This document shows, piece after piece, positions 6,212 to 11,496 of a stretch of 11,496 bases of DNA. Both the position numbers and the translations under genes were made by a program. The stretch covers positions 1 to 11,496 of the forward strand of contig JAUWNF010000056.1 in the NCBI GenBank assembly GCA_030612785.1, read 5' to 3'. The notes beneath the pieces are model-generated. The model was given only the letters and a program-made list of their open reading frames with translations. It was not told the DNA's origin and made no database searches. This DNA is from Phycisphaerales bacterium (GTDB lineage Bacteria; Planctomycetota; Phycisphaerae; UBA1845). Position 1 is the first letter of the stretch; every line of letters starts with the position of its first letter.

Positions 6212-7186
6212 TCAAAAGCGAACCACAGCGCGCAAGAAGGCCCGCGTGTCCCCGCCATACATCCCGAACTCAGGCAGCGGGAGTACGTCTGACATAGTCA
6301 GGATGTCGGGTGAGACATTCATGCTGTCATACTTACCCCCCACTGCGGACCGCAGCGAATGGGGGACAACACGTCTTGCCGCCCGCACGAAGCATCTGTA
6401 CCACAAGGAGCGACAACTTGACAAGATTGACCCACAGGTATCAATGAAATCAACTGTTCCACCTGCGTGCTCCAAACAAGCGCGCAGAGACTCCTTGACA
6501 AAAAAGGAAACGTGCGGAGCGTGATTCGGAGTCCATCTCGTTTCATCGAGAGGAGTGTGTGGAACTTCGATTAGCATGTGTCCGTCTTCCCCAAGTAGCG
6601 ACGCCATCAAGCTCAGGAACGCAACCGGGCTAACAGGATGTTCCAATACATGGGAAAGGACAGCGAGGTCAAAGGGTCCTTCCGAGACCATCAACTCGTC
6701 TAGTGACTCCTGAGGATCGACAAACGATTGAAATACTGTCGCGTTGCATTTGCGGAGAAACGGCCTGCAGCGCTGATCCGGTTCGCACGCGAACAACTGG
6801 CAGCTCTCGTTGGCTTCCTTGAATGCCCAGAGAACGTGTCCGAACCCCGATCCGATTTCAAGAATCCGGAGAGGACGCTCTGCAAACGCGGGCACGTGCC
6901 GTACGGCCATTTGGCGCAACGCACGTCCACGAGATAAATACCAGAGATTGTCCACTGGAAAGTGCTCAAGAGAGGCTCGGGCGTTAAAACCCCCTTGCCG
7001 GTAGGGCTTGGAATAGTAATCACGGACTTGCTCGGCCGTGGGCACAGGATCGATTTGCATCATTCCACAACGAAGGCAGCGAAGAATCGCTCTCTTGCGG
7101 AACAACTGCCGACTAGGTCTATGGGTGCAGCGATAGCGAACTACGTACCGCAGATGATGTGAATGACATAGGAGGCAGTTGCTCAT
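6212..7186 (-). CDS. Class I SAM-dependent methyltransferase with N-terminal Cys4 (putative zinc) site
   Basis: The 324-residue protein starts with paired CxxC motifs (Cys4/Cys7 in CLLC, Cys37/Cys40 in CLRC). This resembles the putative zinc-binding N-terminal domain of sugar C-methyltransferases. A Rossmann-type SAM fold follows: LEIGSGFG (109-116, motif I), acidic ACEPD (133-137), FDLAVLSHVLEHP (172-184), and LIEVPH in the following strand. It is shorter than TylC3-type enzymes (~400 residues) and lacks their third domain, so the acceptor may be a sugar or a lipid-linked glycan, but the exact target cannot be told. The ATG at 7186 is preferred; an in-frame GTG at 7195 adds three residues. 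Neither has a clear ribosome site. It is convergent with the pyruvyl transferase (236-base gap) and lies downstream of the capsule operon in the same direction, separated by a gene remnant. Confidence 0.85.
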   Translation of the reverse strand: MSNCLLCHSHHLRYVVRYRCTHRPSRQLFRKRAILRCLRCGMMQIDPVPTAEQVRDYYSKPYRQGGFNARASLEHFPVDNLWYLSRGRALRQMAVRHVPAFAERPLRILEIGSGFGHVLWAFKEANESCQLFACEPDQRCRPFLRKCNATVFQSFVDPQESLDELMVSEGPFDLAVLSHVLEHPVSPVAFLSLMASLLGEDGHMLIEVPHTPLDETRWTPNHAPHVSFFVKESLRACLEHAGGTVDFIDTCGSILSSCRSLWYRCFVRAARRVVPHSLRSAVGGKYDSMNVSPDILTMSDVLPLPEFGMYGGDTRAFLRAVVRF

Positions 7187-7342
7187 TGAGAACACTTGAA
7201 TCTAGTGGCCTGGCCTTGTCAGATGATCAGACCTCCCCGCTGGGATGCGGAGACCCTCGTGCGGTCGTGGCACGTCCAAGGCCTCATTGCAAGAACTGTT
7301 TCCTTTATAGCATTATTCCACATCGCGAGCCAGCAGCCATTC

Positions 7343-7598
7343 TCAATGAACCTGGACTTCGTATTCGTTCTTCAGTGCGGAGATAAAGTGTCTCTGTAGC
7401 TCCGCGTCGTGTGTCTGCCCGCTCAAGGCGAGGGCGATCCGTTCGAATAGGGTCAGCGGATCGCTGCAGGTTGCGCTGATGATTCCTGAGAGGTTGTAGA
7501 AGGATTCGTCCAAGGTGATGACGGGCACGCCGGCTTCGATGCCTGCCGCCGGGTGGATCGTGATCACGAGATCGCTGTCCCGCCTCCGAGCGCGCCGG
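7343..7598 (-). pseudogene. C-terminal remnant of a second KpsS-like capsule-synthesis gene
   Basis: The minus-strand frame reads RRRDSDLVITIHPAAGIEAG onward to EYEVQVH and a stop. It aligns with the last ~82 residues of the adjacent intact protein (RRCDLVITINSTAGIEAIEAG ... KYQVRLH), with roughly half the residues identical and a three-residue deletion in the GIEAIEAG loop. The recognisable similarity begins within about 30 bases of the intact gene's stop codon at 7599-7601, with no start codon or ribosome site at the proper place. All of the N-terminal ~345 residues are missing. This is what a deletion between two tandem paralogues would leave. The in-frame codons remain open, so decay is not very old, or the tail may be translated at a low level from an internal GTG/ATG. 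Confidence 0.75.
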
Positions 7599-8885
7599 TC
7601 AGTGAAGGCGGACCTGGTACTTCTCCTTCAGGGCACGAATGAACCGCTTTTGCAGTGCCCTGTCCACGGTGGGCTCGGCAAGTGCCCGGCGGATAAGAGC
7701 CAGCAGCTCAGACGGCTCCCGGCACGTGCCGCTGATGATCTTCGGCATGTTATAGAACGCCTCGCCCAAGGTGATGACGGGCAGGCCCGCCTCGATGGCC
7801 TCGATGCCCGCCGTCGAGTTGATGGTGATGACTAGGTCGCAGCGCCGCTGCAAGATCTCCGGCACCGTGGATTCGTTAATCAGAAACGCGTCTTCGTGAT
7901 CCACCTGGATGTGCAGGTCGTGCATCGGGTGGACCTTGAACAATGCGCATGCCCTATCTTCACGGCCGGCGTTGTACGCGGCAACCGCGTCGGAAATGAT
8001 AGCCACGTACTTTCGCATGGTGCGCACTATCGGGGAGTGGATCAATACCTGGGTGTCGGTCTCAACCTGAAACGGACAGAGAATCACGTGCTTGAAACGA
8101 CCCGTAGCGAGAATCGAGTCCAGAATGCAGGTCTTCGGTGCTGGTCGCATCCGAGGAAACACAACCGCGTCGAGCAGATCCCGCCCCTCAGCAGTCCGCA
8201 GGAAAACCCTGGCTCTTGGTTGGAGTTTCATACGCAGGTAGGCAACTGCCAGCGAAAGCTTAGGGACCTGTCGCTTATAGCTCTGGATGTCGTCTTTGGG
8301 CAGCGGCAACAGGCTTGTCAAGTCGCGGTAGAGTGCGGTTTGTTGATACGGAAAAGGATCTGACGATAACAGGGCCTCCAAGCTGTCAATCGAGTTGTGC
8401 CGGTTAACGCCCCGGCCGTCGATGGTCACATAGTTGGGCCTGAACAATCCCTGTTCGAAAACCAACTTGCTAATTCCTCGATGGTCAGCGAGGGTGTCTA
8501 ACACGGTGATAAACAGGTTCATACGGCCGTTAAACTCAACCACATGATCGTATTGGTTTTCTTCGAATAACTGGTTCAACTCCGTTCCATAATGGTTCGC
8601 CGCTCGGCGTAGAACGCCACCCAGCGAGCGACCAAGGTTGATCTTAGCCACCTGTCGCGTGAAGGCGGTTACCTCCGCCAACACGTCTGCTGCGAAAAAA
8701 CGCGCTGTCTCGCCAGGTGGAATGTGAACGTGCGAAGCATCGAGACGGGCGTAGATCTGCCGTCCGTACTCCGTGTACGATAGGTAGGTCACGTCATACT
8801 TGTCCGGGAATTTACGACGCAGCTTCTCGAAAAGCGTTAATACCAGGTCTACACCACCAAAAGGGCATGCCAGCACCTTAATCAT
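7599..8885 (-). CDS. Capsule polysaccharide synthesis protein, KpsS-like (putative glycosyltransferase)
   Basis: This 428-residue protein has features of the Capsule_synth family (KpsC/KpsS-type): FEQGLFRPNYVTIDGRGVN (143-161), CPFQVETDTQVLIHSP (270-285), LFKVHPMHD (315-323) and NSTAGIEAIEAGLPVITLG (356-374). The last is the donor-binding 'S-x-x-G-x-E-A-x-x-x-G-x-P' loop of GT-B-like enzymes. KpsS relatives add beta-linked Kdo or other sugars to lipid-linked capsule primers at the inner membrane's cytoplasmic side; here the donor sugar is not known. The ATG at 8885 has GGAG spaced 8 bases upstream. It lies 34 bases behind the flippase gene and is the third gene of that operon. Two separate pieces of related genes occur at 3446-3574 and 7343-7598, so this family has been duplicated and broken locally. 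The family call is well supported by motifs; the exact reaction is inference. Confidence 0.82.
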   Translation of the reverse strand: MIKVLACPFGGVDLVLTLFEKLRRKFPDKYDVTYLSYTEYGRQIYARLDASHVHIPPGETARFFAADVLAEVTAFTRQVAKINLGRSLGGVLRRAANHYGTELNQLFEENQYDHVVEFNGRMNLFITVLDTLADHRGISKLVFEQGLFRPNYVTIDGRGVNRHNSIDSLEALLSSDPFPYQQTALYRDLTSLLPLPKDDIQSYKRQVPKLSLAVAYLRMKLQPRARVFLRTAEGRDLLDAVVFPRMRPAPKTCILDSILATGRFKHVILCPFQVETDTQVLIHSPIVRTMRKYVAIISDAVAAYNAGREDRACALFKVHPMHDLHIQVDHEDAFLINESTVPEILQRRCDLVITINSTAGIEAIEAGLPVITLGEAFYNMPKIISGTCREPSELLALIRRALAEPTVDRALQKRFIRALKEKYQVRLH

Positions 8886-8919
8886 CGTGGTTTCTCCACC
8901 GAAGAGTTATCCGCCCGAT

Positions 8920-10161
8920 TTATGTTGACCTCTTGTCCTGAACACGCCCTACATACATTGTAAAGACAACCATCGTGACAAGCCTAAGGCCCTGAATCAC
9001 GAACACCACGCCCACTATCATTTGGAGTGAGTCGTGCCAAATCATTAAAGCCAGGGCCTCGGCAGCAAGGGTGAACACGTGGATGTACAGGAACCGGAAG
9101 TTGTTCATGGCCGATTGGGTCAGCTCAAGCAAAGCGGCGAGATAGCCTGCTAATCGTGCGGTAGCCAGCAGCCCCAGCAGAGGGGCGGCTGCTTCGTATT
9201 CTGATCCGTAGAGCAACACGATGATCTTGTCGGGCCACAGCCAGAACAGGAGGAGCGGCCCTGTGACCAGCAAGAGGAAGTAGCTACATATCCGCGCAAA
9301 CGGTGCGGCGATCGGCTGTCCCCGGTCGTACAGGCCGGCAATCACCGGGAGCAGAAGCAGGCCAAAAGGCGTCACCAGCATACCGATGGTACGGGTCAGG
9401 GTAAAGGCGGCGCCGTAGTGCCCGGCGTCGGCAGGAGCGAAGTAGTGCTTGACAAACAGCATGTCGATGTTTTGAAAACTGGCGCCGCATAGTGCCAAAA
9501 CGAACATCGGTGCTGTAAAGCGCCTGATGGCGCTGCCGTCGACCGATTCCGCCGCGTGCCCCCGCCAAATACTCCGCATCTGAAAGCGCGCGAAGACCAG
9601 GATGCCCGTCAGGGCGATCAGGTAAGCCGACAGACCTGAGACGACCCCGCATATGCACTGCAAAAGGACTATCCCGGCTATTAGTCGAATAGTCGCTTCC
9701 AGTACCGTGTTGACGCTGTACTTGCCGAACGCTTGAACCCCGCGAAGAACGCCCCGGGGAACGTTCAACAGCAAGGAGAGGTAGGTGAGTCCGTAGGCCA
9801 TGATCAGCGGTATAGGCGAGTTGAACTGCAACACGCCGGCCAGCGGTCGAACGGCCAGCAGCCCAATCAGCACGCCAATCAACCCAAACAGCGCCACCCG
9901 CTTGCTGATTTCGCGGCTGAGGGTGCGGATCTTTCCGTACTCACCGCGGCTGGCGAACTGCGCCGTGAACCGGGTGACGATCCCATTGATCGGTCCTAGA
10001 GCCAACGAGAAGAGGACTATGAGGGAAATGGCCGCTGTAAAATCGGCGTAATCGGCCGGCCCCAGCATACGCCCGGCATAAACCGAGTAGACCATGCTGA
10101 GTAAGGCGGTGGTGCCGGTGCCGACGACGAGTATGAGGCTGTGTCTGGTTTCGGTTCGCAT
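8920..10161 (-). CDS. Wzx-like polysaccharide/oligosaccharide flippase
   Basis: A 413-residue integral membrane protein with about twelve hydrophobic helices, from SLILVVGTGTTALLSMVYSV at the N-terminus to IVGVVFVIQGLRLVTMVVF at the C-terminus. The N-terminal pattern G-R-M-L-G-P-A-D-Y-A-D-F is the signature of MOP-superfamily polysaccharide exporters, which flip lipid-linked repeat units across the inner membrane. The ATG at 10161 is preferred. A 5'-extended frame to 10254 would add 31 Arg/Ala/Pro-rich residues with no membrane character and would overlap the preceding gene's stop. A 6-bp hairpin (GAGCGC-TTCGC-GCGCTC, 10163-10179) sits against the chosen start and may temper its translation; no strong ribosome site is visible. 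It is the second gene of the operon, 46 bases after the glycosyltransferase stop. Confidence 0.88.
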   Translation of the reverse strand: MRTETRHSLILVVGTGTTALLSMVYSVYAGRMLGPADYADFTAAISLIVLFSLALGPINGIVTRFTAQFASRGEYGKIRTLSREISKRVALFGLIGVLIGLLAVRPLAGVLQFNSPIPLIMAYGLTYLSLLLNVPRGVLRGVQAFGKYSVNTVLEATIRLIAGIVLLQCICGVVSGLSAYLIALTGILVFARFQMRSIWRGHAAESVDGSAIRRFTAPMFVLALCGASFQNIDMLFVKHYFAPADAGHYGAAFTLTRTIGMLVTPFGLLLLPVIAGLYDRGQPIAAPFARICSYFLLLVTGPLLLFWLWPDKIIVLLYGSEYEAAAPLLGLLATARLAGYLAALLELTQSAMNNFRFLYIHVFTLAAEALALMIWHDSLQMIVGVVFVIQGLRLVTMVVFTMYVGRVQDKRST

Positions 10162-10207
10162 AGAGCGCTTCGCGCGCTCCGCGGGGCGGGGCGCGCCTCT
10201 CCGATGG

Positions 10208-11206
10208 TTACGGAACCGTGGAGGGGCGGATCCGTAGCGCCGCGAGGCCGCCATGAATCAACCCGATTCCCCGGGCGAAGGCCCGGGCGAAACTCATCGG
10301 TGCAAAACACAAGAATCGCCACTGCCCGGTCTGGCGAACCAACCGGAGCGTGATCGGCACCTGCATGACCGCGAGCAGCACGGCCAGGAGTGGAACCACC
10401 AGCCGCGTTGCGGGGAATAGGACGGTCGGCAGTGCGGCCAGCAGCAGCATGGCTACGGGGGGCTGCCCGTGATCCACGATCGAGCTGTAGGCGTCGCCGA
10501 CGCTGGTGTCGGGGTGTCGCAGATGAAGATTCACTCGCCAGTATCCATGGACGCGCTGCGAACGCAGATAACGGCGCAGACCCGTCGGGTGGAAGTGCCC
10601 GACGCGGGACTGCGGCTCGAAGTGCAGGAGATGACCGGCACGGTGCACACGGTACGCCAGATCGGCGTCCTCCGCGCCCGGTTTCCCCGGGCCGTTGACC
10701 CACCGCTCGTCGAAACCGCTCACCTCCTCCAACACCGAGCGACGATAAGCCACGTTGAAGCTCGCGAGGAAGTTCACCTCCGTCGGCATGGCGCAGTGAC
10801 GGCCGATGATCTCTTCATGGATCAGACAGGCCAGCAGGGAGTCGGGGCGCATGTTCCCGTAGCTGCCGCCGGCGCCGCCAACCTTCGGGTCCTCCAGGTG
10901 GTGCAACAGCCGCTCCAGCGCGTCGGGTTCGGCCACACAGTCCGAGTCGATGAACCAAATGATGGGGTTGCCGGCCGCCCGCCAGCCCAGGTTCCGCGCC
11001 GCCCCGGGACCGGCTCCTTTCCCCGGGACGCACCGGACCGGGAATTCCGCCACGATGTCTGCCGTGTCATCGGTGGCGCCGTCGTCCACGAAGATGCTCT
11101 CCTCCAGATCGCCCCTGCCGAGTAACAGTGTGACAGATTCGAGGCACACGCGGATCGTTCGAGATGCGTTGCGACCGGGGATGACCAGAGAGACTTTCTG
11201 TTCCAC
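10208..11206 (-). CDS. Family 2 glycosyltransferase with C-terminal membrane segments
   Basis: The 332-residue product shows the GT-A fold of family 2: VSLVIPGRNASRTI (5-18), VDDGATDDT (40-48), GPGAARNLG (66-74), the D-x-D metal site in FIDSD (85-89), and the acceptor-side GAEDADLAYR (177-186) with the catalytic-base Asp/Glu pair. C-terminal hydrophobic stretches (about 251-266 and 269-286, possibly a third near 299-318) anchor it to the membrane. It would transfer a nucleotide-activated sugar to a lipid-linked acceptor in the cytoplasm. The start is the GTG at 11206 because AGGGG lies 7 bases upstream. The longer options fail: an ATG at 11242 overlaps the TATAAT box and 11311 is upstream of it. 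It is the first gene of the operon with the flippase and the KpsS-like gene. Function as a glycosyltransferase is secure; donor and linkage are unknown. Confidence 0.9.
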   Translation of the reverse strand: MEQKVSLVIPGRNASRTIRVCLESVTLLLGRGDLEESIFVDDGATDDTADIVAEFPVRCVPGKGAGPGAARNLGWRAAGNPIIWFIDSDCVAEPDALERLLHHLEDPKVGGAGGSYGNMRPDSLLACLIHEEIIGRHCAMPTEVNFLASFNVAYRRSVLEEVSGFDERWVNGPGKPGAEDADLAYRVHRAGHLLHFEPQSRVGHFHPTGLRRYLRSQRVHGYWRVNLHLRHPDTSVGDAYSSIVDHGQPPVAMLLLAALPTVLFPATRLVVPLLAVLLAVMQVPITLRLVRQTGQWRFLCFAPMSFARAFARGIGLIHGGLAALRIRPSTVP

Positions 11207-11213
11207 GCTAATA

Positions 11214-11218
11214 CCCCT
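11214..11218 (-). promoter_or_regulatory. Ribosome binding site deciding the glycosyltransferase start
   Basis: AGGGG on the minus strand is spaced 7 bases from the GTG at 11206. With the promoter just upstream, it makes this GTG the best start and rules out the longer frame. Confidence 0.6.
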
Positions 11219-11240
11219 ACGAACCGCCGTCGGCTCGGGC

Positions 11241-11268
11241 ATTATAGGTGCCTCCGTACCCCGAGCAA
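11241..11268 (-). promoter_or_regulatory. Sigma-70-type promoter of the glycosyltransferase-flippase-capsule operon
   Basis: On the minus strand a perfect TATAAT (11241-11246) lies 16 bases downstream of TTGCTC (11263-11268), a half-match to TTGACA. Transcription would begin near 11234, giving a short leader of about 28 bases that holds the AGGGG site and the GTG at 11206. A 7-bp inverted repeat, GCTCGGG (11233-11239) and CCCGAGC (11260-11266), brackets the -10 element, so a repressor or other regulator could bind here. Confidence 0.55.
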
Positions 11269-11276
11269 CTTGGATA

Positions 11277-11298
11277 CGGCCGGCGGGGATGCCGGCCG
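11277..11298 (-). terminator. GC-rich hairpin between the right-edge gene and the operon promoter
   Basis: CGGCCGGC and GCCGGCCG make a perfect 8-bp stem around a 6-base loop. It lies 37 bases after the stop of the incoming minus-strand frame and just upstream of the operon's -35. The position suits a terminator for the previous transcript, but there is no T-run, so it would be weak or factor-dependent. Confidence 0.4.
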
Positions 11299-11335
11299 GT
11301 ACAACCGGCACGAGACTCTTGAACCTGAAACGGCA

Positions 11336-11496
11336 CTAGGTACTGCGGCACGCGTTCAAATCCGCCACGACAAGAGAAGCCTGGTGGTATGGATCGTTCA
11401 CCCTCACGGCCTCAGCGGCGAATTGCTCCGCGGGCGCATCGCAGGCCAGACCCCGCGCATCAGTGCCCCTGCGCTCCGAGGGGTTCACATAGCTCT
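11336..11496 (-). CDS. C-terminal tail of an unidentified minus-strand protein (5' part beyond window)
   Basis: One minus-strand frame is open from the right edge to a TAG at 11336-11338. It gives 52 residues (SYVNPSERRGTDARG ... ADLNACRST) with about three quarters of third positions G or C and a plausible soluble-protein composition. It ends before the hairpin and promoter of the next operon, as a preceding gene would. No motif identifies it; it could belong to the same polysaccharide locus. The other two minus frames hit stops within about 40 bases of the edge. Confidence 0.4.
   Translation of the reverse strand, partial: SYVNPSERRGTDARGLACDAPAEQFAAEAVRVNDPYHQASLVVADLNACRST

Noticed and set aside
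7304..7309. TATAAA-like -10 box upstream of the methyltransferase (minus strand)
   Set aside because: No acceptable -35 lies at 15-19 bases, and the site is about 120 bases from the start codon.
10162..10254. Longer flippase start at 10254
   Set aside because: The extra 31 residues are Arg/Ala/Pro-rich, unlike the family's N-terminus, and would overlap the end of the glycosyltransferase gene.
11354..11363. tRNA T-loop-like GTTCAAATCC
   Set aside because: The flanking bases do not form a T-stem, and no acceptor, D or anticodon arms are found around it.

Overview
The window is about 11.5 kb of fairly GC-rich bacterial DNA. Most of it is a surface-polysaccharide (capsule or exopolysaccharide) locus, with two exported-protein genes at its left. 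A Thr/Gln/Pro/Lys-rich linker (TTQPTTKPA) after a signal peptide, stacked carboxypeptidase-regulatory-like beta domains, and Shine-Dalgarno sites on only some genes would suit a planctomycete-like (Phycisphaerae-type) genome. That placement is an inference from style, not a marker-gene assignment.

Left part (1-3178). A secreted, cysteine-rich protein of unknown function runs off the left edge on the minus strand (start at 583). It has a good ribosome binding site and two tandem hairpins just upstream. After about 730 bases without a recognisable gene comes a minus-strand gene for a secreted protein built from about five carboxypeptidase-regulatory-like domains (1311-2831). A roughly 350-base gap follows.

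Middle (3179-7598). This part is mosaic. A sugar nucleotidyltransferase gene begins normally at 3179 but is cut off after about 89 codons. It is fused to a short antisense piece of a capsule-synthesis gene (3446-3574). Next are two overlapping plus-strand genes, a nitroreductase-family flavoprotein and a polysaccharide pyruvyl transferase. A convergent minus-strand methyltransferase with an N-terminal Cys4 site follows. Then comes a second broken piece of the capsule-synthesis family (7343-7598), this time the C-terminus, directly behind the intact family member.

Right part (7599-11496). A minus-strand operon runs from a strong-looking promoter near 11241-11268: family 2 glycosyltransferase, then a Wzx-like oligosaccharide flippase, then a KpsS-like capsule-synthesis protein. 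The C-terminal tail of another, unidentified minus-strand coding region probably enters from the right edge.

Taken together, the genes fit building a lipid-linked sugar unit (glycosyltransferase, KpsS-like transferase), decorating it (pyruvyl transferase, methyltransferase, possibly the nitroreductase) and flipping it across the membrane. The most notable signal is the pair of capsule-gene remnants at both borders of the nitroreductase/pyruvyl-transferase/methyltransferase block. They suggest cassette turnover in this locus. No CRISPR array, tRNA, rRNA or intact insertion sequence was seen.
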